Positions 32,056 to 42,708 of a stretch of DNA of 64,000 nt are shown here, in pieces. Numbering within the stretch: position 1 is the first letter of the stretch; each line of letters opens with the position of its first letter. The stretch is taken from the NCBI GenBank assembly GCA_013140765.1, contig JABFSE010000008.1, forward strand, positions 1-64,000, given 5' to 3'. This DNA is from Sulfuriferula sp. Lineage in GTDB: Bacteria > Pseudomonadota > Gammaproteobacteria > Burkholderiales > Sulfuriferulaceae. The position numbers and the translations under genes are program-made. The notes beneath the pieces are model-generated. The model searched no databases and was not told the origin of the DNA. It saw only the letters and a list, made by a program, of their open reading frames with translations.

Positions 32056-33618
32056 TTAATGACGGAAATGTCTATGTCCAGTAAATACCATGGCAATGCC
32101 ATGCTCGTTCGCCGCCGCGATAACTTCAGCATCTTTCACACTGCCGCCTGGCTGTATCACCGCTTTCGCGCCCGCCTCTGCCAGCACATCCAAACCATCA
32201 CGGAACGGGAAAAACGCATCAGATGCCACCGCGCAACCTGCTAACGGCAAGCCTGCATTCGCTGCTTTAATTACCGCAATTTTAGTAGAATCAACACGGC
32301 TCATTTGCCCCGCGCCCACGCCTAAAGTCTGACCATTAGCGGCAAAAACAATCGCATTAGACTTAACAAATTTCGCCACACGCCAAGCAAATAACATATC
32401 TTGAATTTGTTGCGCAGTGGGATGCAAGTCCGTCACTACACGCAAATCATCTGCTGTCACATTAAAGTTATCGACAGTTTGCACCAGCAAACCGCCGCCC
32501 ACGCGCTTAACTTCATAGCTGTTGACTTCATGCGCCATCGGCACAACCAACACCCGCACATTGACCTTTTTCGCCAATATTGCCAACGCATCCGCGCTGT
32601 AAGCTGGTGCTATTAACACTTCCATGAATTGTTGCGATACCGCCTCAGCCGTTGCCGCATCAACTTCACAATTGAACGCGATAATCCCGCCAAATGCCGA
32701 ACTCGCATCAGTCGCAAACGCCAAACGATAAGCCGATACCGCATCATGCGCCACCGCCGCACCGCTAGGATTAGCGTGCTTGATAATCACACAGGCTGGC
32801 TGCACAAAACTTTTCACGCCTTCCCACGCCGCATCGCTATCAGCGATATTGTTATACGATAATTCCTTACCTTGAAGCTGGCTGTAATGCGCAAGGCTAC
32901 CTGCTACCGGCTGCAAATCACGGTAAAACGCCGCCGCCTGATGTGGATTTTCACCATAACGCATGGTTTGCACGCGGGTAAAATTCAGGTTCAACTGTGC
33001 TGGGAACGGCGCACGTTCGCCGTCCAGCTCACGCCCAGTGAGGTAATTGGAAATCATGCTGTCATATTGCGCGGTATGCGTAAACGCCTTACGTGCTAAA
33101 TCATAGCAAGTACCCGTCGCCAGCGAACCGCTATTGGCTTTCAACTCGGCCAATACCGTGGCGTAGTCAGCAGGGTCAGTCACCACGCCCACATGCTGAT
33201 AATTCTTCGCCGCTGAACGCACCATCGTCGGTCCGCCGATGTCGATATTTTCTATCGCATCTGCCAACGTGCACTCCGCCTTCGCCACCGTTGCGCTAAA
33301 TGGATATAAATTCACCACCACTAAATCTATATAGCCGATACCCGCCTGCTTGACCGCTTCAGCATGTTCCGCTAAATCTCTACGAGCCAAAATGCCACCG
33401 TGTATTTTGGGATGCAACGTCTTAACTCGACCATCCAACATCTCTTGAAAACCCGTGTAATCAGCTACTTCGGTACAGGCAATGCCATTTTCAACCAGCA
33501 ATTTAGCCGTGCCGCCCGTTGACAGAATTTCGATGTTAAATTCACGTAAACCCTGCGCCAATGCCAGCACGCCCGTTTTGTCAGACACGCTAATCAGCGC
33601 GCGTTCTATGTAAGCCAT
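32056..33618 (-). CDS. purH: bifunctional AICAR formyltransferase/IMP cyclohydrolase
   Basis: [59 protein letters not shown]. Confidence 0.97.
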   Translation of the reverse strand: MAYIERALISVSDKTGVLALAQGLREFNIEILSTGGTAKLLVENGIACTEVADYTGFQEMLDGRVKTLHPKIHGGILARRDLAEHAEAVKQAGIGYIDLVVVNLYPFSATVAKAECTLADAIENIDIGGPTMVRSAAKNYQHVGVVTDPADYATVLAELKANSGSLATGTCYDLARKAFTHTAQYDSMISNYLTGRELDGERAPFPAQLNLNFTRVQTMRYGENPHQAAAFYRDLQPVAGSLAHYSQLQGKELSYNNIADSDAAWEGVKSFVQPACVIIKHANPSGAAVAHDAVSAYRLAFATDASSAFGGIIAFNCEVDAATAEAVSQQFMEVLIAPAYSADALAILAKKVNVRVLVVPMAHEVNSYEVKRVGGGLLVQTVDNFNVTADDLRVVTDLHPTAQQIQDMLFAWRVAKFVKSNAIVFAANGQTLGVGAGQMSRVDSTKIAVIKAANAGLPLAGCAVASDAFFPFRDGLDVLAEAGAKAVIQPGGSVKDAEVIAAANEHGIAMVFTGHRHFRH

Positions 33619-33645
33619 TTTATTTCCTGAGTTAATTTATTGAAA

Positions 33646-33894
33646 TTATTGTAAATCGTACTGCGCCATTTTTTTGCGCAACGTATTACGATTCATACCG
33701 AGATACTCAGCGGCGCGGGTTTGATTGCCCTGCGCGTAATGTAGGACTTTTTCTAATAGCGGGCGTTCCACACACGCCAGCACCATCTCGTAAACGCCCG
33801 CCGCAGGCTCGCCATCCAAATCTTGAAAATAGCCATCCATAGCACGTTGCACGCACTCAGCTAGTTCATTGTCATGTTTATTCATTATTGTCAT
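33646..33894 (-). CDS. fis: Fis family DNA-binding protein
   Basis: RPLLEKVLHYAQGNQTRAAEYLGMNRNTLRKKMAQYDL; downstream of dusB. Confidence 0.95.
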   Translation of the reverse strand: MTIMNKHDNELAECVQRAMDGYFQDLDGEPAAGVYEMVLACVERPLLEKVLHYAQGNQTRAAEYLGMNRNTLRKKMAQYDLQ

Positions 33895-33900
33895 TTAACC

Positions 33901-34929
33901 CTAAACCGCCACTGCGTCATTTTCCTGACTGTCAGCCACGTAATCCAAATGCTTGCCACGTGCTCGGCAATGCTCAAAAAACTCATCCACCGCAGACACT
34001 TGCTCATCTAATGTCAGTAACTGATTCATTGCATGACGGAAATTAGCAGAATCATGCAAACCCTTGGTGTACCAAGAGATATGTTTACGTGCAATACGCA
34101 AGCCCGATTGCTCGCCATAAAACGCATATAAATCATTGATATGATGTTTTAACACACGGTGTATTTCATCCACTTCAGGCGGCGGCAAATGCTCACCCGT
34201 CTGCAAATAATGATCAATCTCACGGAATATCCACGGCCGCCCTTGCGCCGCACGCCCTATCATCACCGCATCCGCGCCTGTATATTCAAGCACAAACTTG
34301 GCTTTTTCAGGTGTCGTAATATCGCCATTAGCAATAATCGGTATCCGCGCTACCGCTTTCACAGCCGCTATCGTGTCATATTCCGCATTACCCGTATAAC
34401 CACAGGCACGGGTGCGACCGTGCATCGCTAATGCTTGAATGCCGCTGTCTTCGGCGATTTTCAGGATACTCAGCGCATTTTTATGTTGTTTATCCCAGCC
34501 CGTGCGGATTTTCAAGGTCACCGCCACGTCAGGCACGGCATTCACCACCGCCGCCAGTATCCGCGCCACCAGCGGCTCATCTTGCAACAATGCCGAACCC
34601 GCCATCACATTGCAGATTTTTTTCGCGGGACAGCCCATGTTAATGTCGATAATCTGCGCCCCTCTATCCACATTATGCCGCGCCGCTTCCGCCATCATTT
34701 CAGGAATAGAACCCGCGATTTGTACCGAAATAGGATCAACTTCGCCCTCATGATTAGCCCGTCGTTGCGTCTTAGCCGAGCCGTACAGCAGCGAATTAGA
34801 CGTAACCATCTCCGACACCGCCATCCCCGCCCCCATTTGCTTACATAACTGACGGAAAGGTCTATCCGTCACCCCAGCCATGGGTGCCACAATGAGATTG
34901 TTTTTAAGGACGTGATTACCAATGCGCAT
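33901..34929 (-). CDS. dusB: tRNA-dihydrouridine synthase B
   Basis: VAPMAGVTDRPFRQLCKQMGAGMAVSEMV, DINMGCPAKKICN, MIGRAAQGRPWIF. Confidence 0.96.
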   Translation of the reverse strand: MRIGNHVLKNNLIVAPMAGVTDRPFRQLCKQMGAGMAVSEMVTSNSLLYGSAKTQRRANHEGEVDPISVQIAGSIPEMMAEAARHNVDRGAQIIDINMGCPAKKICNVMAGSALLQDEPLVARILAAVVNAVPDVAVTLKIRTGWDKQHKNALSILKIAEDSGIQALAMHGRTRACGYTGNAEYDTIAAVKAVARIPIIANGDITTPEKAKFVLEYTGADAVMIGRAAQGRPWIFREIDHYLQTGEHLPPPEVDEIHRVLKHHINDLYAFYGEQSGLRIARKHISWYTKGLHDSANFRHAMNQLLTLDEQVSAVDEFFEHCRARGKHLDYVADSQENDAVAV

Positions 34930-35183
34930 AGATTAAAATTTGGGCAGAATAACTGCGTATTTTATACGCTAAACGAGTTCCGCGCAAAGTTAGCCTGCCT
35001 TAATCTGCGTTTTAATGGCGAGTAATTTCAGCCCGCTATAGCAAGCTGACACCCAGTCGCATCACCAAATACTAACAACATGAGCATAATTACGGATTAT
35101 TTCATCCTTAGTTACCAGCGGCACGCCCAGTTTGCGTGTAGTTGCAACCATCATGCGACGGGTAATTTATTTAAGAATAACTT

Positions 35184-35208
35184 GCAAATGATAACTGTTC
35201 TCATTATT
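35184..35208. promoter_or_regulatory. Fur-box-like sequence upstream of hemP
   Basis: GCAAATGATAACTGTTCTCATTATT, imperfect match to GATAATGATAATCATTATC. Confidence 0.55.
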
Positions 35209-35310
35209 ATGTCAGCAAGTTGTCATGTTAAACACAAAACACCCAGCCAGCTAAAGTGCTTTACACCGTTAGCCAGCCAATACAGCAAATTGCTACTATC
35301 AGGAGACCGC

Positions 35311-35496
35311 ATGAATCCCACCCTATATGCCACAACAACCGACACGCTAACATCAGCCCCCACTAACGCAGCGACGATACCTTATTACGACAGCAATAAT
35401 TTATTCAAAAACAAAAAGATAGTCACTATTACGCATGAAGGACGCAGTTATCAATTACGCATTACGTCTAGCAATAAACTAATACTGACGGCTTAA
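35311..35496 (+). CDS. hemP: hemin uptake protein HemP family
   Basis: C-terminal NLFKNKKIVTITHEGRSYQLRITSSNKLILT; internal ATG of ORF 35080-35496. Confidence 0.9.
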   Translation: MNPTLYATTTDTLTSAPTNAATIPYYDSNNLFKNKKIVTITHEGRSYQLRITSSNKLILTA

Positions 35497-35539
35497 CGGA
35501 CAAACATTCCAATAAAATATCAGCAAGCCTCTTTACTTT

Positions 35540-35564
35540 GCAAATGATAGTCGTTATCATTTGC
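35540..35564. promoter_or_regulatory. Fur-box-like palindrome upstream of tonB
   Basis: Perfect 10-bp arms GCAAATGATA-GTCGT-TATCATTTGC. Confidence 0.8.
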
Positions 35565-35623
35565 AATCATTAAATCTCTAGCCAGCCCAAAGCCAGCCAA
35601 TTTTCACCTGATTGGATATAGGC

Positions 35624-36301
35624 ATGGCATTATCTGCAACACCTTTCGTAATTTCTGTACTGCTTGCTAATCGCGCGGCGGTTGGGCGTTTGCTCGTAGT
35701 GATATTGCTGCATTTAGGTTTGCTGTACGCATTGCTTCATCTCGCCACCCAACCCACGATAGCCGCCACGCCGCATGTTATTAGTGTCACGCTGGCACAA
35801 CCCGTAGTGGATATACCTGAGCCTAAAATCACACCCCCAAAACTTGTCACGCCCACACCACAAAAAATCACGCCCAGCCCCGTGTTAGCGGCAAAACGCC
35901 CAATCACACCCACCGCTGTTGTTGCGCCCATGCCTGAACCAGCTCAGCCTCAGCCTGTCACGCCAGCCGCGCCGCCTAGTGAGCCTGCGCCTATTGCAGC
36001 ACCTGCACCACCCATAGCCGCACCACGAGTAGATGCTAATTATTTAGACAACCCTAAACCGCCCTACCCTGCCGTATCCCGACAATTAGGCGAAGAAGGT
36101 AAAGTGTTGTTACGCGTTTATGTCAATACTGACGGCACGGTAGCCAAACTCGAATTGCACCGCAGCAGTGGTTATGAGCGGCTAGATAATGTTGCGTTGA
36201 ATACCGTACCACAGTGGAAATTTATTCCCGCGCAACAAGGCAATTTGGCCGTCGCCGCCTGGGTCATCGTCCCCATTTCATTTAACTTAAGGAACAGATA
36301 A
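35624..36301 (+). CDS. tonB: TonB family energy transducer
   Basis: N-terminal TM helix, Pro-rich linker, C-terminal YPAVSRQLGEEGKVLLRVYVNTDGTVAKLELHRSSGYERLDNVAL. Confidence 0.93.
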   Translation: MALSATPFVISVLLANRAAVGRLLVVILLHLGLLYALLHLATQPTIAATPHVISVTLAQPVVDIPEPKITPPKLVTPTPQKITPSPVLAAKRPITPTAVVAPMPEPAQPQPVTPAAPPSEPAPIAAPAPPIAAPRVDANYLDNPKPPYPAVSRQLGEEGKVLLRVYVNTDGTVAKLELHRSSGYERLDNVALNTVPQWKFIPAQQGNLAVAAWVIVPISFNLRNR

Positions 36302-37050
36302 TGCAAGCAAACGCCACCCAATTAGGATTCGCCCATTTCATGACACAATCCGATGATATTGCTAAATTTTTATTAGTCGCGCTCATCCTCATGTCTATCG
36401 CTACTTGGTATCTGATTATCAGCAAAAGCTATTTGAACTGGCGCACTCGCCGTAGCGCACGGCAGTTTTTAGCGCGTTTTTGGGATGCGCCTACGCTAGG
36501 CTCTGTTGCTGAACACATTCAGCACGCAGGCGTGCATGATCCGTTTTCGCATTTAACCCATCACGGGCTTAAAGCCGCCGCCCAACACCAAAATAAAACG
36601 GGTCAACGTTTGATAGAAGCTGGATCAGCCGATGAGTTCCTCACTCGCGCATTGCGCCGCGCCATAGAGCAAGACACCGCACGGCTGGAATCAGGCTTGA
36701 CCGTACTCGCATCTATCGCCTCCAGCGCACCGTTTATTGGGCTATTTGGCACAGTGTGGGGTATTTACCACGCCCTGATTAACATAGGCATGAGCGGCTC
36801 CGGTGCGTTAGACCAAGTCGCGGGTCCTGTCGGTGAAGCTTTAATCATGACGGCATTAGGTTTAGCTGTCGCGATTCCCGCGGTGCTGGCTTACAACTTT
36901 TTCACCCGTAGCAACCGCATGATATTAAGCGAACTTGACGGCTTTGCGCATGATTTATTCGCGTTCATGTCCACAGGCGTGTATCTCGACAGCAAAATCG
37001 CCAGCACGCCTACCCCCATCACTATCGTTGCTCGCACGCAGGAGGCATAA
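36301..37050 (+). CDS. exbB: MotA/TolQ/ExbB proton channel protein
   Basis: LTVLASIASSAPFIGLFGTVWGIYHALINIG, VGEALIMTALGLAVAIPAVLAYN. Confidence 0.95.
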   Translation: MQANATQLGFAHFMTQSDDIAKFLLVALILMSIATWYLIISKSYLNWRTRRSARQFLARFWDAPTLGSVAEHIQHAGVHDPFSHLTHHGLKAAAQHQNKTGQRLIEAGSADEFLTRALRRAIEQDTARLESGLTVLASIASSAPFIGLFGTVWGIYHALINIGMSGSGALDQVAGPVGEALIMTALGLAVAIPAVLAYNFFTRSNRMILSELDGFAHDLFAFMSTGVYLDSKIASTPTPITIVARTQEA

Positions 37051-37473
37051 ATGGCATTTGGCGGACTATCTAACCACACCAACGCGCAAAATATGGCTGA
37101 AATCAACATGATACCGCTCATAGATGTAATGCTGGTATTGCTGGTTATTTTCATTATCACTGCACCGATGATGACCAACGCAGTCAAAATAAAATTACCG
37201 ACAGCCAGTAGCGCACCCAACCCTATCAAGCCTGAAATGGTGCAAATCACGATAAATGCGCAACATAAAATCTATTGGAATAAAGATGAAGTCAGCACAG
37301 CGGCATTAGCTCAAAAAATGCAAAATGCCGCCGCACTGAGTACGCAACCAGAATTACAAATCCGCGCAGATGGCGATGTTGCCTATCAATACGTCGCGGC
37401 TGTCATGGCGCAGGCGGCCAGCGCGGGGCTGGATAAATTGGGTTTTGTCACTGACCCTAAAAGTAACCACTAA
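37051..37473 (+). CDS. exbD: ExbD/TolR biopolymer transport protein
   Basis: MAEINMIPLIDVMLVLLVIFIITAPMM. Confidence 0.95.
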   Translation: MAFGGLSNHTNAQNMAEINMIPLIDVMLVLLVIFIITAPMMTNAVKIKLPTASSAPNPIKPEMVQITINAQHKIYWNKDEVSTAALAQKMQNAAALSTQPELQIRADGDVAYQYVAAVMAQAASAGLDKLGFVTDPKSNH

Positions 37474-37556
37474 CGACAATAACGCTGTTGTCACCATCCC
37501 AGCCAGCCGAATTTTATTGTTCCTGCCAGCCAATTATTTTGATTTTAGGAGCAATA

Positions 37557-39722
37557 ATGCAACAAACTACACTGTCCACATCAAGCAAAAAAGCAATTGC
37601 CACACTGGCATTCATGATGCTTGCCCCAACAACAGCCTTAGCAGAAGCTGTTCCAGTCAGCACAACAACATTGCCCGAAGTTAAAGTGGACAGCAATGCC
37701 AGTGAAGACATTAAATTCCGCCAAACACGCACCACATCAGGCAGTAAATTTGAGGCGGATACGCGTGATGTTGCACAATCGATCAGCGTTGTCACCACCG
37801 AATTAAATGAATCACAAGGTAGTTACACGCTGAAAGATGCACTACGTAACGTTGCAGGCTTGACCATCGCAGCGGGTGAAGGTGGCGTGACGGGAGACAG
37901 CATGACACTGCGCGGCTTTGCCGCCCGTACCGACCTATATCTTGATGGTGTGCTGGATAACGGGCAATACGTGCGCGACACTTTTTTCACCCAAAATACA
38001 GAGGTGCTTAAAGGAGCATCATCCATGTTATTTGGGCGTGGTTCTACGGGTGGTGTCGTCAATCAAATAAGTAAAAAACCAAAAAAAGGTGAATATGATT
38101 TACAAGGTGACATTGGATTAACCTACGGTAGCTTTGACTTTAAGCGCGTCGATTTAGATGCTGCAGCCTCGATTACCAGCGATGTACAAGCGCGGATAGC
38201 TGGTGTAATGCAAGATGCAGGCTCATTCCGTGATTTCAATTTCACCAAACGTCAAGGTATTGCGCCGAGTCTAGGTCTCAAACTAAGTGACAATACCAAA
38301 CTCACCTTATTAGGCTTGATTCAGCATGAAGATAGCGTATTTGACTACGGCGTACCCATGTATCAAGGTAAACCTGCCGATGTAAAAACCTCACAATTCT
38401 ACGGTTATGCCGATGATAGATTGCAACAATACAATGCCAAGGTTGCCACAGCCGTGCTTGACCACGATTTTGGTGCAGGGCTGAAAGTTCGTAACACCAT
38501 GCGTTATGGTGACTACGACAGACTCTATCGCACGCATTTATTTGGTTCAGTAACGGGCACAGGCACTGCCGCCACTGTCGCACGAAATCAATCACTACGC
38601 CTGGGCGAGCAGAACAATTTGATTAACCAGACCGATTTTCAATATAAATCAACTTTTGGAGGAATGGCAAACACACTAGCATTCGGTGCCGAACTGGGTC
38701 GCCAAACCAATTTATTCCTCAATAAAGACTCGACAGGCACAACGTCTATTTCTGTCTTTAATCCCGTATTGACCGATACCGTCGGTGCTGGTCGTGCTGA
38801 CGATTTCTCTGGCACGCTAAAATCTAATAGTTATCGGTTTGCAAATACGGGGGCTGTTTACGCCATGAACGAGCTCCAATTCGCACCGAATTGGAAAGCA
38901 GTGCTTGGTATGCGTTATGACGTTTACAAAATTAAGCAAGATGATAGGTTGAATAACGCCAACGATTTAAGCCATACCGATAAAGTATGGAGTCCTCGTG
39001 CAGGACTGATATGGCAACCCAACGAGGCACAAAGCTATTATCTAAGTTATGGCGAATCCTTTAACCCGTCAGGGGAGGGCCTATCACTATCTACGAGCAA
39101 TGCCAATTTAGCCCCTGAGCTGAACAAAAACTATGAGCTAGGCGCAAAGCTGGACTTTCTTGACGGCAAGCTAAGCATGAATACGGCATTATTTCGTATT
39201 GAAAAAGTTAACGCACGCACCACAGACCCTAGCGATCCTAGCGTCCAAATACTGGCAGGTAAGCAAAGTACCAATGGTTTTGAAATTGGATTCACAGGGC
39301 GTATCACCGCAAAATGGGATGTAAGTGCGTCATACGCGCTACTCGACGCGGTAATAGACTCATCCACCACAACTGCTACAGGGACAGTCAGCGGGCAAGT
39401 CAAATCATTGCAAGGCATGACAGCAGTCAATGTGCCAACCCACAGCGGTGCATTATGGAATACTTACCGTATGACACCTGAATGGTCAGTCGGTGGCGGC
39501 GTGTTCTTCGTTTCGTCTCGCTATACCGATAGCGTGAATGAAGTACAACTACCAGGCTACGCACGTTGGGATGCTGTCGTCGCTTATACCAAACCAAAAT
39601 GGGCTTTTCAAGTCAATATGTTCAATTTGCTAGATACCAAATACTACGAATCTGGACAAGCTAAATCAGCACTACCTGGCATTCCGTTATCGGCTAACGC
39701 CACACTTAAATTTAATTTCTAA
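37557..39722 (+). CDS. TonB-dependent siderophore receptor
   Basis: Plug domain (TRDVAQSISVVTTELNESQG, LRGFAARTDLYLDGVLDNGQYVRDTFFTQNTEVLKGASSMLFGRGSTGGVVNQISK) and C-terminal LNFNF-like barrel end. Confidence 0.94.
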   Translation: MQQTTLSTSSKKAIATLAFMMLAPTTALAEAVPVSTTTLPEVKVDSNASEDIKFRQTRTTSGSKFEADTRDVAQSISVVTTELNESQGSYTLKDALRNVAGLTIAAGEGGVTGDSMTLRGFAARTDLYLDGVLDNGQYVRDTFFTQNTEVLKGASSMLFGRGSTGGVVNQISKKPKKGEYDLQGDIGLTYGSFDFKRVDLDAAASITSDVQARIAGVMQDAGSFRDFNFTKRQGIAPSLGLKLSDNTKLTLLGLIQHEDSVFDYGVPMYQGKPADVKTSQFYGYADDRLQQYNAKVATAVLDHDFGAGLKVRNTMRYGDYDRLYRTHLFGSVTGTGTAATVARNQSLRLGEQNNLINQTDFQYKSTFGGMANTLAFGAELGRQTNLFLNKDSTGTTSISVFNPVLTDTVGAGRADDFSGTLKSNSYRFANTGAVYAMNELQFAPNWKAVLGMRYDVYKIKQDDRLNNANDLSHTDKVWSPRAGLIWQPNEAQSYYLSYGESFNPSGEGLSLSTSNANLAPELNKNYELGAKLDFLDGKLSMNTALFRIEKVNARTTDPSDPSVQILAGKQSTNGFEIGFTGRITAKWDVSASYALLDAVIDSSTTTATGTVSGQVKSLQGMTAVNVPTHSGALWNTYRMTPEWSVGGGVFFVSSRYTDSVNEVQLPGYARWDAVVAYTKPKWAFQVNMFNLLDTKYYESGQAKSALPGIPLSANATLKFNF

Positions 39723-39731
39723 GGAATCATA

Positions 39732-40358
39732 ATGAAAAGACTATTATCCATCGCCTTACTCACGCTGTTAGCGACAGCCGCTCAAGCACATTATCTTTGG
39801 TTAGCGCCAAGCACTGGCGGCACGGCATTATATTTTGGCGAATTGCAAAATGAGCTAAAAGAAAAATCTCCAGGCACGCTAGACAAGATGAAAAATGTCA
39901 AAGCCAGCACCAGCTCAGGGGCTGTGATTGTAGGTACAATGCAAAGTGAACAGATTTATTACACTCACCCAGCCAAAGAAATTGCCATTACTGTTGCACA
40001 AGAAGAACTACCCGTTCGTGAAGGTCATGACGACAAAATCATGACAAAATCCGTGCTTTATGCTCGCCTAGGTCAAGGTGGTACAAGCCTGCCGTTGGAT
40101 TTACAAATGACAGGTAAGCAAGTGCAAGTCATCTACGATGGCAAACCACTGCCCAAAGCCAGTCTCATTTTATACAGTGAAAATGGCTGGCAACGCAGTT
40201 TGCATGCTGATGATGCGGGGCGTGCTGAGATAATACTACCTTGGGCTGGTCGCTACGTGCTGCACGTCAAGCATAGCTTGAATACTCCTGGAACATTTGC
40301 AGGTAAGCCTTACACAGTAAAAAACATCATCACGACACTGAGTTTGGTGCAACCTTGA
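39732..40358 (+). CDS. periplasmic DUF4198-like protein
   Basis: Signal peptide followed by AHYLWLAPS; directly downstream of a TonB-dependent receptor. Confidence 0.65.
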   Translation: MKRLLSIALLTLLATAAQAHYLWLAPSTGGTALYFGELQNELKEKSPGTLDKMKNVKASTSSGAVIVGTMQSEQIYYTHPAKEIAITVAQEELPVREGHDDKIMTKSVLYARLGQGGTSLPLDLQMTGKQVQVIYDGKPLPKASLILYSENGWQRSLHADDAGRAEIILPWAGRYVLHVKHSLNTPGTFAGKPYTVKNIITTLSLVQP

Positions 40359-41035
40359 TTACTCGCGCTCCAACCCAACGCAAGCGTGACACAGGCTATT
40401 TGTTCATTCCTAAGACTTGGCGTAAATCTGAGTTTTTGGTATGGCTAAGGCGCACACACGCTTGGCTAGGATTATGGGGCGCGGTATTGGGCTTATTGTT
40501 TGGATTGACGGGGTTCTTATTGAATCACCGTCAAGTCCTCAAAATACCTGCCGCGCAATCACTGGAACAACAACAACGCATTGCCATACCTGACACAGCC
40601 AAGCAAACGCCAAAAGCATTTGAACATTGGATACGCAACCAAACAGGGATGCAACAAGCAAAAGGACGCATACAAAAAATCGACACCATGCCTGCACCGT
40701 GGGGTAATGGGCTGGTAATGCAACCCGAATTATGGAAAGTCAACCTGAATACACTAGGACAAAGCACTACAGCCGAATATTGGCAAGGTAATAATCAAGC
40801 CGTAATCACCCAGCGTCACTTTAATATGTGGGCAACACTTAACCGCCTCCACATGGGGGCAGGAATGGGGGTTGCTTGGGTATTACTAGCCGATAGCCTC
40901 GCATTGGGGTTATTGATCATGACAGTAACAGGCTTACTACTCTGGAGCCGATTACACGGTGCACGCATACTGGCTATTGGACTAATAAGCACTTGCTTAA
41001 TAAGTGCGATTACACTGACTATGCTGAATTCCTAA
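40355..41035 (+). CDS. PepSY-associated TM helix domain protein
   Basis: LRRTHAWLGLWGAVLGLLFGLTGFLLNHR, NRLHMGAGMGVAWVLLADSLALGLLIMTVTGLLLW; overlaps the upstream gene. Confidence 0.85.
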   Translation: MITRAPTQRKRDTGYLFIPKTWRKSEFLVWLRRTHAWLGLWGAVLGLLFGLTGFLLNHRQVLKIPAAQSLEQQQRIAIPDTAKQTPKAFEHWIRNQTGMQQAKGRIQKIDTMPAPWGNGLVMQPELWKVNLNTLGQSTTAEYWQGNNQAVITQRHFNMWATLNRLHMGAGMGVAWVLLADSLALGLLIMTVTGLLLWSRLHGARILAIGLISTCLISAITLTMLNS

Positions 41036-41063
41036 CCGCCACCCAGTTTCTAACGAGAACGAA

Positions 41064-41747
41064 ATGTTACTACATATACCCGCCGTATTAGACCCCGCTG
41101 AATTAACTTTATGCACGCAACTGTTGCAAGACGCATCATGGGCAGACGGTCGAATTACGGCGGGTACGCAATCCGCACAAGTCAAAAACAACCAACAGTT
41201 AGCTGTAGATAATCCTGCCGCAGCAACTTTAGGCAACCTAGTGCTGAATGCGTTAAGCAAAAATGCGCAGTTTTTTACGGCTGCATTGCCCAAACGCATA
41301 CACCCACCGTTATTCAATCGCTATCACGGCATTAACAACGCTTTTGGCAATCATGTCGATAATGCGATTCGTGCCAGCACTGATAACGCACAATACATAC
41401 GTACTGATTTATCCTTCACCTTGTTTTTAAGTGAATTAGATAGCTATGACGGTGGTGAGCTAATAATAGAAGATGGCTACACAGGTCGTGCAATTAAATT
41501 ACCCGCTGGAGATTTAATCCTGTATCCATCATCGAGCATACACCGCGTAGCACCAGTAACACGTGGCACACGTTTAGCCTGTTTCTCATGGCTGGAAAGC
41601 ATGATACGTGCCCCAGAACACCGTGATTTACTCTTTAACCTAGACATGTCCATACTGACATTGCGCCATCAACATGGTGATAACGAAGCCACACTAAGAC
41701 TTACCAACTGTTATCACAACTTGATGCGTATGTGGGCTGATGTATAA
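41064..41747 (+). CDS. Fe2+-dependent PKHD-type dioxygenase, PiuC/YbiX family
   Basis: MLLHIPAVLDPAELTLC, RYHGINNAFGNHVDNAIR, YDGGELIIEDGYTGRAIKLPAGDLILYPSSSIHRVAPVTRGTRLACFSWLESMIR. Confidence 0.93.
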   Translation: MLLHIPAVLDPAELTLCTQLLQDASWADGRITAGTQSAQVKNNQQLAVDNPAAATLGNLVLNALSKNAQFFTAALPKRIHPPLFNRYHGINNAFGNHVDNAIRASTDNAQYIRTDLSFTLFLSELDSYDGGELIIEDGYTGRAIKLPAGDLILYPSSSIHRVAPVTRGTRLACFSWLESMIRAPEHRDLLFNLDMSILTLRHQHGDNEATLRLTNCYHNLMRMWADV

Positions 41748-41794
41748 CAGCTTTGCACGCCCCCAACATGTTGCCTACCATAGCAACATTAACC

Positions 41795-41815
41795 AGTTCA
41801 ATATATCATTGAACT
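41795..41815. terminator. possible hairpin terminator after the piuC-like gene
   Basis: 8-bp arms AGTTCAAT-ATATC-ATTGAACT, weak T-run. Confidence 0.4.
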
Positions 41816-41847
41816 AATTTTGACCACCCTTAAGGAAGGATTACCAA

Positions 41848-42111
41848 ATGAAAGCAGTTCACCTAATTACCCTAGCCCTACTCTCCCCACTCGCTCACGC
41901 CGACGCGGATTGTGTTGCGCACCCTAAAGCCGAATGGATGAAAGAAGACACCATCAAAAAAGCCTTAATCGACGAAGGTTACACCATTAAAAAATTCAAG
42001 GTGGACGGTAATTGTTATGAAATGTACGGGCGTAACAAAGCGGGTAAACGCGCTGAAATCTACTTTGACACCGTCACGGGCAAGCCTGTCAAAGCCGAAA
42101 TCGAAAAATAA
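41848..42111 (+). CDS. PepSY domain protein
   Basis: Signal peptide; IKKALIDEGYTIKKFKVDGNCYEMYGRNKAGKRAEIYFDTVTGKPVKAE. Confidence 0.85.
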   Translation: MKAVHLITLALLSPLAHADADCVAHPKAEWMKEDTIKKALIDEGYTIKKFKVDGNCYEMYGRNKAGKRAEIYFDTVTGKPVKAEIEK

Positions 42112-42114
42112 ACA

Positions 42115-42693
42115 ATGCCTAAGCAAGCAGTCATAGAACGCATCTATGTGTGGGATAAGTTTATTCGCCTGCACCACTGGCTCATCGCCATACTGATACC
42201 CGTTAATGGCTGGTTGCTGACAGGCGGCGACGATGTTCATCGTTGGACAGGCTACCTGCTCGCCGCGCTGGTTAGTGCTCGCATCGTGTGGGGATTTATC
42301 GGACATGGCGCGGCATTATTTAGCCAGTTTTTCCCCACGCCACAGCGCGTCCTGCACTATCTGTGTCACTACCGCAACCCACACTCTCCCCTACCCAGCG
42401 GGCACAATCCACTAGGTGCAAGCATGGCATTGCTCATGTTATCGCTTATATTCGCCCTCGCCATCACAGGCTGGCTCATGGGCACAGATGCTTATTGGGG
42501 CGAAGACTGGCTACAAAATTTACATAGCAATATATTCAACATCCTCATCATCTGCGCCACTATCCACGTCAGCATGGTCATCTTGCACAGCCTGCACTTG
42601 CGCATCAACCTACCCCGCGCCATGCTCACAGGCTACAAAAACCGCACCAACGCATCACGACGATTAGAGACGAAAGCCGAATTAAAGCGCTGA
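42115..42693 (+). CDS. cytochrome b561-type protein
   Basis: VWDKFIRLHHWLIAILIPVNGWLLTG, LVSARIVWGFIG, HNPLGASMALLMLSLIFALAITGW. Confidence 0.88.
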   Translation: MPKQAVIERIYVWDKFIRLHHWLIAILIPVNGWLLTGGDDVHRWTGYLLAALVSARIVWGFIGHGAALFSQFFPTPQRVLHYLCHYRNPHSPLPSGHNPLGASMALLMLSLIFALAITGWLMGTDAYWGEDWLQNLHSNIFNILIICATIHVSMVILHSLHLRINLPRAMLTGYKNRTNASRRLETKAELKR

Positions 42694-42708
42694 TTCTGTA
42701 TCACATAG

